A DNA stretch of 44,252 nt, taken from Nitrosomonas sp. (GTDB lineage Bacteria > Pseudomonadota > Gammaproteobacteria > Burkholderiales > Nitrosomonadaceae). The translations under genes and the position numbers were made by a program. This document shows positions 8,948 through 17,307 of this stretch, in pieces; positions within the stretch are counted from its first letter, which is position 1, and each line of letters opens with the position of its first letter. The stretch is taken from positions 1-44,252 of the forward strand of contig SSFW01000152.1 of assembly GCA_008015595.1 (NCBI GenBank), in the 5' to 3' direction. The notes beneath the pieces are model-generated. The model was not told the origin of the DNA, searched no databases, and worked only from the letters and a program-made list of their open reading frames with translations.

Positions 8948-9250
8948 ATCTGTCTATACTAAAAAGTCACTGAAATTAATGTTTATCATAAAGATTCTAC
9001 GCATATCTGCAGAGATAAATAGCGGTATCAAGTTAGTCATTCCATGCATACTATCGACCAATTTTTATAAGTTTTTGAATTAAGTAGAATAATTTTTGCT
9101 TAATCGCTTTAGCTTTCTAACACAAAAACATCAACAGATAAGGTTGTTTTCTAAACTTGCTCAAATTTTTGTTTACTTTTCGGTGAGAACATATCCTTAG
9201 ATTAGGATATTCGTTAAAATTACGCTCAAGATCGAAATAGGAGTTAGAGA
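8948..9250. other. Intergenic region with one short perfect inverted repeat
   Basis: About 300 bp between the divergent GGDEF-EAL gene and the gene at 9251. I see no coding frame or RNA gene. It is very AT-rich and should hold both promoters. The only clear structure is the inverted repeat at 9191-9210 (atatcct ... aggatat, 7-bp arms, 6-nt spacer), 41 bp before the downstream start. Confidence 0.5.
9191..9210. promoter_or_regulatory. Inverted repeat, possible operator
   Basis: Arms atatcct and aggatat around the 6-nt spacer tagatt form a perfect 20-bp dyad 41 bp upstream of the ATG at 9251. No T-run follows, so it is not a terminator. It could be a dimeric regulator site near the promoter; no family can be assigned. 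Confidence 0.35.
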
Positions 9251-9562
9251 ATGGAAATAAAAAAGTGGACCGATGAAGAACTTGCGTCAACCCGAGATAA
9301 GCTTGAAGAGTGGTGTGAAAAACAAAAAAAATCTGGAAAGGTGATGTGGATTGTTACTGCACTTCTGGGTGCTTTTGCTGTGTCAACTGGAGCCGTTTTT
9401 ATCTTTTTTGATGGAATTACTTTGTTGAGCGTCGTATTAATCATCTTGGGAGTGATGACTTGTTTTACCTGGTATCAGAGCGAAAAACGACGTAAAAATA
9501 ATATAGATTTTCTTGAGGAAGTAAAAAGGGAAATAACACATCGCGCCAAACGTGATAAATAA
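9251..9562 (+). CDS. Small membrane protein with two helices, unknown
   Basis: A 103-residue product. An acidic and basic N-terminal helix (residues 1-28, WTDEELASTRDKLEEWCEKQKK) is followed by two hydrophobic segments (about 30-52 and 56-76) and a basic tail (SEKRRKNN ... THRAKRDK). AGGAG at 9239-9243 with 7 nt spacing supports the start. I do not recognise the family. The gene at 9601 follows in the same direction after 38 bp. Confidence 0.6.
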   Translation: MEIKKWTDEELASTRDKLEEWCEKQKKSGKVMWIVTALLGAFAVSTGAVFIFFDGITLLSVVLIILGVMTCFTWYQSEKRRKNNIDFLEEVKREITHRAKRDK

Positions 9563-9600
9563 TGATTCGATTACTAACATAATCAATCAATGACAAAGGA

Positions 9601-10134
9601 ATGAATTTACTCTCTTGGATAAAGCAAATTTTTTCTGATCAAGCAGGAAATCAGTTGGGTATCAGGCGAAAAGAGAGTAAATCCTTGGATTTCATATTTG
9701 AGCAAGATGATATTAATTGTTTTAAGCACCTATGTCAGTTTGTTTGGATTCAAGGAGAACCGATTCCACTGATCTTCGACTTGTCTAATCACGTTTATGC
9801 CAATCAGAAAATAACCTTACCGATGATCGAAAGATTGGTGGCAATTGGGCTGGTTGATTATGCGCCAGAAGGGTATGTCAAAAAGAAGCTTGGTAAACAT
9901 ACACGTTTTTTTTATCATGGAAGATTGACTAAGATAGGATTCGCGCAAGATGCGGGAAATCAGCTCGATTTGGGGGTGGTATTACTGACCAGCTCAGGAA
10001 AAAAGCTCTACGCGACTTTGTCACCAATTCGTAATCAACAGTTCTATGAGTATGTTATTCAGCATTGGTTTCAAAAGGGTTTATTACTATCTTCCCCGCT
10101 TGGTTCACCACAGCGTCCCCACCTTGTTAATTAG
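9601..10134 (+). CDS. Conserved hypothetical cytoplasmic protein
   Basis: A 177-residue product without signal or membrane segment. The middle (about 40-105) looks like a small winged-helix or similar alpha/beta fold with ITLPMIERLVAIGLVDYAPEG, and the C-terminal part has GVVLLTSSGKKLYATL followed by FYEYVIQHWFQKG. The LT-x-x-G-x-x-L element resembles C-terminal segments of DUF2806-like proteins, but this is only a resemblance and I do not assign a family. AAAGGA sits almost directly before the ATG. Its stop overlaps the 3' end of the convergent PPK2 gene by 8 bp. Confidence 0.55.
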   Translation: MNLLSWIKQIFSDQAGNQLGIRRKESKSLDFIFEQDDINCFKHLCQFVWIQGEPIPLIFDLSNHVYANQKITLPMIERLVAIGLVDYAPEGYVKKKLGKHTRFFYHGRLTKIGFAQDAGNQLDLGVVLLTSSGKKLYATLSPIRNQQFYEYVIQHWFQKGLLLSSPLGSPQRPHLVN

Positions 10135-11029
10135 GTGGCTTCTCATTTTCTAATAATTGCCGTATGGTTGCTAATTCTTTAAGCTGATCTTTGCTGAGGA
10201 TAGGATAAGCTATCTTTAAGGCTTGCAAGGTCTCAACAATGATATGGGATACCAGTAAACGAGCATTTCGCTTATCATCAGCCGGAATTATGTACCAAGG
10301 CGCATGATGCGTACTGGTTGCAGCTATGCACTCATCGTAAGCTAATTGATACGCCTCCCAATGTTTATGGGCTTCAAGATCAGTTCGTCCTATTTTCCAA
10401 TTTTTGCTGGGTTCATCGATGCGGGCAATTAAGCGCTGCCGTTGCTCTTCTTTTGATAAATGCAAGAAAAATTTAATGATCTGAATTCCATTGCGATGTA
10501 AATAGTGCTCTAGGTTAATAATATCTTGGAAGCGTTCCATCCATATTTTCTTGGGATCAATACATTCTAGCGGCAAACGCTGCTGTTCCAACAAATCAGG
10601 CATTACACGGACGACTATGACTTCCTCGTAGTAAGAGCGATCAAAAATACCAATTCGTCCCCGTTCAGGTAAGCACTTGTTGCTACGCCATAAAAAATCA
10701 TGATCAAGCTCTTCCAAGCTTGGTTGCTGGAAACTAAAAACCTGGCAGCCTTGAGGATTGACCCCAGACATTACATGCTTGATAACACCGCCTTTTCCAG
10801 CTGAATCCATACCTTGAAAAATAAGTAGTATTGCATAGCGGTTATACGCATAAAGCATCTCCTGTAACTGACCAATTTCTTGCTGTGTCTCCAAAAGCAA
10901 CATCTGATAGTGCTCTTTGGAGGAATAAATAGGTTTAATGTTTGTAGGTCGCTGAGCTAAATTAGCAAAACCTGCGTTTCCAGTGTGGGCGACTTTGAAT
11001 TCATTACAATCAGAAAGTAAATTTTTCAT
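10127..11029 (-). CDS. ppk2: Polyphosphate kinase 2 family protein (class III-like)
   Basis: PPK2 enzymes use inorganic polyphosphate to phosphorylate nucleotides. The 300-residue product has Walker A GMDSAGKGG at 73-81 and Walker B-like GIFDRSYYEE with D130-R131. The segments KHVMSGVNPQGCQVFSF and LERGRIG-type FLWR...LPERGRIG are typical of the class III-like branch, which uses AMP and ADP as acceptors. Classical class III proteins have GMDAAGKDG; here the third and last positions vary (S, G), so substrate preference should not be taken for granted. The gene ends 8 bp inside the convergent gene at 9601-10134 and lies 28 bp downstream of the 3' end of btuB in the same direction. Confidence 0.9.
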   Translation of the reverse strand: MKNLLSDCNEFKVAHTGNAGFANLAQRPTNIKPIYSSKEHYQMLLLETQQEIGQLQEMLYAYNRYAILLIFQGMDSAGKGGVIKHVMSGVNPQGCQVFSFQQPSLEELDHDFLWRSNKCLPERGRIGIFDRSYYEEVIVVRVMPDLLEQQRLPLECIDPKKIWMERFQDIINLEHYLHRNGIQIIKFFLHLSKEEQRQRLIARIDEPSKNWKIGRTDLEAHKHWEAYQLAYDECIAATSTHHAPWYIIPADDKRNARLLVSHIIVETLQALKIAYPILSKDQLKELATIRQLLENEKPPN

Positions 11030-11056
11030 AAACTGAATCGTTAATTTGATGTCATT

Positions 11057-12910
11057 TTACGTTTGATAGCGGAGTGTGAAGAAAACATTTCGACCAGGTT
11101 GGTTGAAAAATGCGGCTGTTTCGTAATGTTCATTGAATAGATTTTCAAGGCGAGCTTGCAATCGCCAATTTTGAGCGAATGCATACTCAGCGCGCAAATC
11201 TACTCTGACAAATCCATTGAGTAATCGCGTATTCTCAGTATCATCGAAACGCTTACCTTCTGCCAGAAAGGTTCCACCAAGCGTGTAGTGATTGAATTGA
11301 CGGTCTGCATCAATTCTAAAAATATGTTTGGCCCGGCGCGGCAAAATCTTATCATCGGGTGACGATGCATTCTCAGGATTCAAAAGTGTAAAGTTTGCAT
11401 TGATTGTCCAATTGAGTATTTGAGTATTGAAAACGCTTTCAAGTCCTTGAATTCGAGCACGGTCAACATTGATCGACGAAAACGTTTGGATATCAAACGT
11501 AATCAAATTATTAATATGTGTTTCATAGGCATTAATTGACCACTTTCCAAGTTTTGTTGTGCTGGTAATACCCATTTCAAAACTGCGTGATGATTCAGGT
11601 CTTAAATTTGGATTTCCTGAGAACGGGAAATAGAGTTCATTAAAATTAGGGGCTTTGAATGCGTTTCCAAAATTTGCGGTTAAACGCAAATTTTGAGTAA
11701 TTGCATAACCCCAACCGATTCCACCCGTGACCCATTTTCCAAACTGTTCATTATGATCCCAACGCATCGATAATTGTAGATTATGTGCTGCGATGGCAGC
11801 TTGATGCTGCGCAAATAACCCCCAATTCCTACGAGAAGTTTCCAGATAACTTTCCGTACTTTTAACCTGGTCATTAAAATAATCAATACCTGCAGTTAAT
11901 AGCTGATGGTTGCCAATGGAAAAATTGTTCTGCAAGAAAACCGAGTCACGTATGCTGTCAAATTGGCTTAAAAATGTACTTCTTCTGATTTGCTCAGATC
12001 GTTCGATTTTATAAGTATCTAATTTCTCGAAACTGCGACCTGCAGTCAAATTCAATTGCCAAAATGAAAATGGTGAATATCGAATAGACCCACCGAGTAC
12101 TTGTTGCTTCAGTTTCGAACGATTTGCATAACCACCATCGAATTGAGTATCTCCGGCACTATGCAGAAAATGTGCATCAACTTCGAATGCTTGATTAAAG
12201 CGATATCCCGCACGTAGCGAGCTTGCCAGGTTCCGGTAACCATCTTTATCTTGATCGTCTACCCGTGAGGCTTCGGTCATGAAGCAACCCGCTGTTTCAG
12301 AACCTGTGCACGCATTAAAACCACGCGTACCAATACCACTCATATTGATGTTAAACCAACCTCGATCGCCGCCCCCAGCTAATCCAGCTGATCCATTGAT
12401 CGAGTTGTAACTACCGCCACCAAAGCTAAAATTAGGTTTAATTTGCCCCCCACCTTTACGAGTGAAGATCTGGATAACCCCCCCAATTGCTTCAGAACCA
12501 TATAAACTCGAACGCGGGCCGCGCACGATTTCGATGCGATCAATTTGTTGAATTGGAATATTTTCAAAAGAGGTGGTACCTGAAGTGACTGAACCAACAC
12601 GAACCCCATCAATGAGAACTAAGACATGGTCCGATTCGGTTCCACGTAAAAAAAAGGAAGTCTGCTTGCCCGGCCCACCATTATTAACAATATTTAAGCC
12701 AGGAACACCTCGCAATAAATCTTCAACCGATCGCGCTTGTAGCCGTGCAATATCGGCTTGTGTGATTACTGTCGCAGAAGCCAAAGTCTCATCTGCAGTT
12801 TGAGCGGTTCGTGTAGCAGTAACAATGACAGGTGGTTGAACATTGTTAGCAGATACGTAGCCTGTAGAACATAGCGCTACGAAAAAACCAAATAAAAGAT
12901 ACGATCTCAT
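11057..12910 (-). CDS. btuB: TonB-dependent cobalamin receptor BtuB
   Basis: An outer-membrane receptor that takes up vitamin B12 with TonB energy. The 617-residue product has a signal peptide (about 1-21), a TonB-box-like PPVIVTATR at 26-34, and a plug domain with QARSVEDLLRGVPGLNI, FLRGTESDHVLVLIDG and IDRIEIVRGPRSSLYGSEAIGGVI. A beta-barrel follows, ending in NVFFTLRYQT with a terminal aromatic-rich strand. The B12 assignment rests mainly on the cobalamin riboswitch upstream. The frame extends to a GTG at 12928, but ATG 12910 has GGAAG just upstream and begins the signal peptide. No btuCD or cobalamin synthesis gene is in the window. Confidence 0.92.
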   Translation of the reverse strand: MRSYLLFGFFVALCSTGYVSANNVQPPVIVTATRTAQTADETLASATVITQADIARLQARSVEDLLRGVPGLNIVNNGGPGKQTSFFLRGTESDHVLVLIDGVRVGSVTSGTTSFENIPIQQIDRIEIVRGPRSSLYGSEAIGGVIQIFTRKGGGQIKPNFSFGGGSYNSINGSAGLAGGGDRGWFNINMSGIGTRGFNACTGSETAGCFMTEASRVDDQDKDGYRNLASSLRAGYRFNQAFEVDAHFLHSAGDTQFDGGYANRSKLKQQVLGGSIRYSPFSFWQLNLTAGRSFEKLDTYKIERSEQIRRSTFLSQFDSIRDSVFLQNNFSIGNHQLLTAGIDYFNDQVKSTESYLETSRRNWGLFAQHQAAIAAHNLQLSMRWDHNEQFGKWVTGGIGWGYAITQNLRLTANFGNAFKAPNFNELYFPFSGNPNLRPESSRSFEMGITSTTKLGKWSINAYETHINNLITFDIQTFSSINVDRARIQGLESVFNTQILNWTINANFTLLNPENASSPDDKILPRRAKHIFRIDADRQFNHYTLGGTFLAEGKRFDDTENTRLLNGFVRVDLRAEYAFAQNWRLQARLENLFNEHYETAAFFNQPGRNVFFTLRYQT

Positions 12911-12969
12911 TTTTCTTCCTTCGCGCACACCCGCGCAAAAACATTGACTGGATGTGATATTACAAAGGA

Positions 12970-13016
12970 GAAAAAAATAAATGATGCGCTATTCCATTAA
13001 GAAATATGCATCATTT
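12970..13016 (-). terminator. Candidate riboswitch-controlled intrinsic terminator
   Basis: Read on the minus strand, perfect 9-bp arms aaatgatgc (13008-13016) and gcatcattt (12979-12987) are followed by a T-rich run (ttattttttt, to about 12971). This lies between the cobalamin aptamer and the btuB start, where an expression platform is expected. The stem has few G-C pairs, so strength is uncertain. Confidence 0.55.
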
Positions 13017-13049
13017 GCTCGATTGCCCTCCGCAATACCTTGACATTCA

Positions 13050-13222
13050 CTCGAGGCCGGTCTCCGGGCTTATGAGCGGAAATATTTTCCCAATCTGCGC
13101 CTTCCCGTAGTGTTTACAGTGGCATTTGCAGATTGTTGACTCATCTACCGTTGCGGGGGCAGCGCTGGCCTGTACCAGCTTCCCGTTTCACTCATTAAGC
13201 AAAAGCGTAATGAGCACCTTGA
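13050..13222 (-). ncRNA. Cobalamin (B12) riboswitch aptamer
   Basis: On the minus strand the leader of btuB shows the conserved blocks of the cobalamin element in order. They are AAGGTGCTC (about 13213-13221), AACGGGAAGC, the GCCCCCGCAACGGTA segment, the B12-box core GCCACTG, CGGGAAGGCGC, and AAGCCCGGAGACCGGCC (about 13055-13072). The block order and content are the Rfam-type cobalamin aptamer. It should lower btuB expression when adenosylcobalamin is plentiful. About 140 bp separate it from the btuB ATG, and that space contains the candidate terminator. Confidence 0.95.
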
Positions 13223-13294
13223 GCAGTGTGCGAAGTTATAGTAGAGGGAGGGAGCGTGTCAAGTTTATTATGCTTTTCCAAAATAAGCACAATA

Positions 13295-13978
13295 TTACCG
13301 ACGTAAAATTGCCCACCAGCGTGCTATATTGAGCAAAGTCATGAGCGATGCAGATACATAAGTCCAAGCTGCTGCAGTTAATAGCTTATGAGCATGTAAC
13401 TCATCACCTTCTTTAAGATATTTACTCTTTCTCAGCAGTGGTAGTGCTCGCGAGAAACTAGCGTTCAATTCCATGGGTAAAGTAATTATATGTACTAATG
13501 CGGCTGAACCCAAACTCAAAAAACCACCTGCTAGCATTAATCCACCGACCAAGGGAGACCGAATGAATATAACGGATACTGGCGCTAGCATCAGGATAGC
13601 AGCGCCAAGTTTTTGTGCAGGAGTGACAAGCGCTACAAGTTTGGTACGTAACTTTAGAGCCAAATAATCATCTCGGTCCTGGATTGCATGCCCAACCTCA
13701 TGCGCTGCAACTGTAATAGCTGTCAATGAAGCATTATTAAATTTATCAGAGGTCAAACGGACAACTTTGTTTAGTGGATCATAATGATCACCTGATTCAG
13801 TTAGCTCAACTTTAACATGCGACAAAGATTCTTGATCGAGTAATTGCCTAGCAAATTCAGCCCCTGTATGCGCATAGCGGTTATCAGGATGACTGTATTT
13901 CTCCATGACATGTTTGACCCAGTAAGCAGGACCAATAATTAAAGCAATGACTAAAATAATCAATAATAGATAGAGCAT
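13295..13978 (-). CDS. YugP-like neutral zinc metallopeptidase
   Basis: A 227-residue membrane protein of the Zn_peptidase_2 (YugP) family. An N-terminal helix (2-20) leads to a soluble part with the zinc-binding HEVGH at 93-97, followed by HAIQDRDDY. Two or three more hydrophobic segments follow (about 118-165), then a segment with ELNASFSRALPLL that is conserved in this family and provides the third ligand region. A final helix is near 205-222. The substrate is unknown for this family. It stands alone behind the riboswitch leader, transcribed away from btuB's start but on the same strand. The ribosome site is weak. Confidence 0.85.
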   Translation of the reverse strand: MLYLLLIILVIALIIGPAYWVKHVMEKYSHPDNRYAHTGAEFARQLLDQESLSHVKVELTESGDHYDPLNKVVRLTSDKFNNASLTAITVAAHEVGHAIQDRDDYLALKLRTKLVALVTPAQKLGAAILMLAPVSVIFIRSPLVGGLMLAGGFLSLGSAALVHIITLPMELNASFSRALPLLRKSKYLKEGDELHAHKLLTAAAWTYVSASLMTLLNIARWWAILRR

Positions 13979-14109
13979 GATAGATTAAAAGGCATTATTT
14001 TTAGACTTAGATACCGCACATCGCGCGCAGTTCGATTCTGTGCTATCTGATAAAGTATCGAGGGCTTTATCAGAACTGACAAATAAACTAGAAAACGGTA
14101 CTAGCTAAT

Positions 14110-15075
14110 TTAGTGAGAGGCGGACGGATATAATTTTCTAAGAAAATTCTTTATTTTTGTTTTTAATCCAAATCGATCAAGGAAAATACCAATTTTTGTG
14201 GAAAATGAATCTATTTTCGCGTGTAGTAAAACAAGGAATAAATTAATATTGGTTTTTCTCAGAAAAAAGATATCAGCACAAAGTGTGCTATTAGTAGAAA
14301 AAAACTCTTTATGTCCACCAGAACCCTTTCCAGGACCTTCTGTAAAGTCAAACATAGCAAAATGACTTTCAAGAAATAAATTTTCTATAACAACCCACTG
14401 TAGTACGGTGCCAGGTGACCATTGTGCCATCTCTGGGATATAGCCAAGGTACTGATAAAATAGTATTCCATTAGAAATTGGGCAATATAAATAAGCAACA
14501 GGCTTGTCTTGGCAGAATAACAAGTAAGCGCGAACAGAGTCTTTTTGAGCAAGCGCATACATTCGCTGAATAAATAAATCGTCTTCAGGTAAACCCGCAG
14601 CTAACATACGCTCTTGATAAGTTTTAGTGGAAACTTGCCTTGCCAGAGGATAAAAAATTTCCATTTCAGCTAGCGTCTTATATTCTCGCCAATCAATTTG
14701 GTTACCACAATGATCCGAAAACTTTTTTATTTTGCGTTTCAATGTTGACCGAGATTTAGCTGAGAATTTTTCTAGATATTCTTCTTTTGACCCTGTTAGA
14801 TCTATAAAGTAACGATGATATTGCTTAGGAAAATATCGTATTACGTCTTGTTTTAACGTAAATCTAGGTAATAGCGCTGTAATTGGCCGTGAGCGAAATA
14901 AAACGCCATCAAGTTTCTCGTCAATAGAATCGGAATAATTACTTTCCTCAGTATAAGGATGCTCGTATTCCGTGAAGTGATTTCTAAATACATTCAGCTT
15001 CAGATGTGATGTCCAAAGGGTTATTTCACCAATTCGAAATTTAAACTCTACCGATTCTACAGCGTTATTACTCAT
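14110..15075 (-). CDS. GNAT-like (FemAB/BioF2-type) acyltransferase
   Basis: A 321-residue soluble protein. The centre has the pattern of the GNAT_6 / FemAB-like group: FSAKSRSTLKRKIKKF, a region with TYQERMLAAGLPED, then AYLLFCQDKPVAYLYC...FYQYLGYIPEMAQWSPGTVLQ and FDFTEGPGKGSGGHKEFFST. In polysaccharide clusters such proteins are taken to transfer acyl or aminoacyl groups to sugars or peptides; the donor is not evident here. It follows the polysaccharide deacetylase gene by 8 bp, so the two are surely one transcript. Local base composition is AT-rich, particularly the 3' end. Confidence 0.75.
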   Translation of the reverse strand: MSNNAVESVEFKFRIGEITLWTSHLKLNVFRNHFTEYEHPYTEESNYSDSIDEKLDGVLFRSRPITALLPRFTLKQDVIRYFPKQYHRYFIDLTGSKEEYLEKFSAKSRSTLKRKIKKFSDHCGNQIDWREYKTLAEMEIFYPLARQVSTKTYQERMLAAGLPEDDLFIQRMYALAQKDSVRAYLLFCQDKPVAYLYCPISNGILFYQYLGYIPEMAQWSPGTVLQWVVIENLFLESHFAMFDFTEGPGKGSGGHKEFFSTNSTLCADIFFLRKTNINLFLVLLHAKIDSFSTKIGIFLDRFGLKTKIKNFLRKLYPSASH

Positions 15076-15083
15076 AGTCTTTA

Positions 15084-16079
15084 TTATCCATACAAGCGAC
15101 GAGTCGTTTGCTCAAGATAGCGATGAGCTGTATTGATAAAACCGGACTGTAATACACAACTCTCTTTAGATTTAGCATATATGGTTTCTGGTTGTATATC
15201 AGAGAACCAAATTGTTTTGAACAAATCGCGATTATTTGCTAAAAACCGGCATGTTTGTACAAACCGGTCAACCACAATTTTATCAGGTCGTGTCTTTGCA
15301 CGATTTAGCAACTCTGATCCGTGGGATAAAATCACAACTGAATGCCATTCGTTAATCCATGCTTGTCTAATTAGATTTGCCATTTCTTTGAAAGAACATG
15401 AACCACCAAATTGAAATTGTGACAGACGTCCTCCCCATTCTTTAAAGATCGTCAAAGGAAATTCATATATTCCTTCTTTATATTCCTCTACATGTAAAGG
15501 AGTATCTAATCCATTTTTTATATAAAAACGCGGGTTAATGCTGCTATCGAAAATAAAACCAGCTTGAGGTACAGCTTCTAGAGTTTGCAAATTACTGCCA
15601 AAATTGCCAGCACGGAAAGCAAGCAGATTATCTGCTCCTGCCTGAGCTAAAAATTCTTTACCTTGGCAGATTAATAATTGTTGCTCTGCTTGATTAAAAT
15701 TAAATAAATTATAGCCTGTTTTATTTAGTGGATTATGAAAGCGCCCTCTACCTAGCCATTCCGTATGCAGGTGTAGTTGAACTTCTTGCCCCGCTTCTTG
15801 GATTTGTGCAACAATTTCCTGTAATGGCCCAATGCCATAATGTCCTGAAAATAACGATTCAACGAAAAAAACGCATTTTAGATTATGCTCTTTAAGCTGC
15901 GCTAGTTGGAATCCTAACCCATAATTACCAGAGGTTGTTTTTCCATGGATAAATTTGTTAAGGCATCGATTGAACTCGGTATGACCCAAATCCCAATTGT
16001 CAGGCCAAAGCTCTACATCCACACTAATAATTACATTTAGTGGTGATTTAGAATGATCAATATTTTGTTTAGCAGGCAT
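15084..16079 (-). CDS. Polysaccharide deacetylase-like protein (NodB-related)
   Basis: A 331-residue protein without signal peptide. It keeps the main NodB-type motifs in order: SVDVELW (D-x-E near 19-25), VQLHLHTEW (H-x-H metal ligands near 119), AFRAGNFGSN (R-x-G-x-x), and VVILSHGSEL near the C-terminal half. These enzymes remove N- or O-acetyl groups from sugars. The absence of a signal suggests a cytoplasmic substrate such as a lipid-linked or nucleotide-linked precursor, or activity at the inner face. It is the first gene of a two-gene unit with the GNAT-like gene. About 280 bp upstream (16080-16360) contain no gene that I can see. Confidence 0.82.
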   Translation of the reverse strand: MPAKQNIDHSKSPLNVIISVDVELWPDNWDLGHTEFNRCLNKFIHGKTTSGNYGLGFQLAQLKEHNLKCVFFVESLFSGHYGIGPLQEIVAQIQEAGQEVQLHLHTEWLGRGRFHNPLNKTGYNLFNFNQAEQQLLICQGKEFLAQAGADNLLAFRAGNFGSNLQTLEAVPQAGFIFDSSINPRFYIKNGLDTPLHVEEYKEGIYEFPLTIFKEWGGRLSQFQFGGSCSFKEMANLIRQAWINEWHSVVILSHGSELLNRAKTRPDKIVVDRFVQTCRFLANNRDLFKTIWFSDIQPETIYAKSKESCVLQSGFINTAHRYLEQTTRRLYG

Positions 16080-16360
16080 ATCGCATAAATATTTTCTGGT
16101 GTGAACTACCGCATTAACTAAGTATTAAATGGATTGGGATTATTATTTGTCTTCTGGTGCTAGAGATTAACATGGATGATTCATTTCTACCTTATCAATC
16201 AATTGTAAGTAGTTTATATGTGACCCAGGGAATTCTATAACGAACTTAGATAGACAAAGTTTATTTCTAGACAAGTTTTACTTATTTGATTTGCATTTTA
16301 AAAACATCGTTATATCGGTAAAAAATAGCATAGATTGCAGATTATTGCCCATTTCATTTA

Positions 16361-17194
16361 ATGAAAACATCTCTGTTTGATCTCGCTGCAAGTTGCTTGA
16401 TAGCAAATGAAATTGAAGAGAAGTTATTGCTGACCCAACAAGCAACCCAGGCTTGGCGTAATAAATTACTCTCACTGGAATCTCATGAACCGATGCGACT
16501 AATTAATCAACCAGGCCAACCAGCTAAACTTGTAGTAGTGAAGCCGAGTGATGTGCCACGACGTCGATTGGGAACTAAATTGGGTCTGATTGCACTGATT
16601 CACGCAATAGCGCATATTGAATTCAATGCGATTAATCTTGCATGGGATGCTATTCATCGATTTCGAGGGTTACCCGATTCATTCTATGATGATTGGGTAA
16701 CCGTGGCATCTGAAGAGGCCTATCATTTCCAGTTACTACGTAAACGATTAAAAGAGCTTGATCATGATTATGGCTATTTGCCAGCACATAATGGTCTATG
16801 GGATATGGCTTTGTTAACTGCTTCGGATCCATTGATACGTATGGCGCTTGTGCCGCGTGTGCTTGAGGCGCGAGGGCTCGATGTGACACCGGGTATAATT
16901 AAACGCTTGCGACAAATCGGGGATGAAAAGACAATTGAGATACTAGAAATCATCCTGTGTGATGAAATTGGACATGTCTCTATTGGGTCTCGTTGGTATA
17001 ATTTTTTTTGTAATCAACGGCAAATAGATCCAGAAAAAAAGTTTTCTGAACTCGTTAATCAATACTTTGGTGGGCAAATTACGGGCCCTTTCCATTATGA
17101 GGCACGACAGAAAGCCGGCTTTACTTTGAATGAGCTGAGCATGCTTGAAGGCATGGAAATACCAATTAGCAGATCAAATAATTGCAATTTTTGA
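16361..17194 (+). CDS. DUF455 ferritin-like protein
   Basis: A 277-residue helical protein of the DUF455 family, which has a ferritin-like four-helix fold with a probable di-metal site. Candidate ligands appear in the right order: E87 (AHIEFNA), E118/E119 and H122 (SEEAYHF), E169 (VLEARGLD), E202 and H205 (CDEIGHV). The highly conserved LEARGLDVTP and IGHVSIG segments support the family strongly. The biological role is not established. No clear Shine-Dalgarno precedes the ATG at 16361. It stands upstream of clpB, whose heat-shock-type promoter follows its stop, so the two are probably separate transcripts. Confidence 0.85.
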   Translation: MKTSLFDLAASCLIANEIEEKLLLTQQATQAWRNKLLSLESHEPMRLINQPGQPAKLVVVKPSDVPRRRLGTKLGLIALIHAIAHIEFNAINLAWDAIHRFRGLPDSFYDDWVTVASEEAYHFQLLRKRLKELDHDYGYLPAHNGLWDMALLTASDPLIRMALVPRVLEARGLDVTPGIIKRLRQIGDEKTIEILEIILCDEIGHVSIGSRWYNFFCNQRQIDPEKKFSELVNQYFGGQITGPFHYEARQKAGFTLNELSMLEGMEIPISRSNNCNF

Positions 17195-17247
17195 GCGAAT
17201 CATTCGAGCAACTAACAAAAAAAGAATCAAGCAATTTGATCACCAGC

Positions 17248-17273
17248 CTTGAAAATTAAACTATCCCCCATAT
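17248..17273 (+). promoter_or_regulatory. Sigma-32 (heat-shock) type promoter of clpB
   Basis: CTTGAAA at 17248-17254 and CCCCATAT at 17266-17273 match the sigma-32 consensus (CTTGAA, then CCCCAT). The spacing is 12 nt between CTTGAA and CCCCAT, slightly short of the usual 13-17. The ATG of clpB is 34 bp downstream. Context (a known heat-shock chaperone) makes this convincing. Confidence 0.75.
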
Positions 17274-17307
17274 TTGTAAGGATATTTAATCTCTACTAGG
17301 AATTCGT

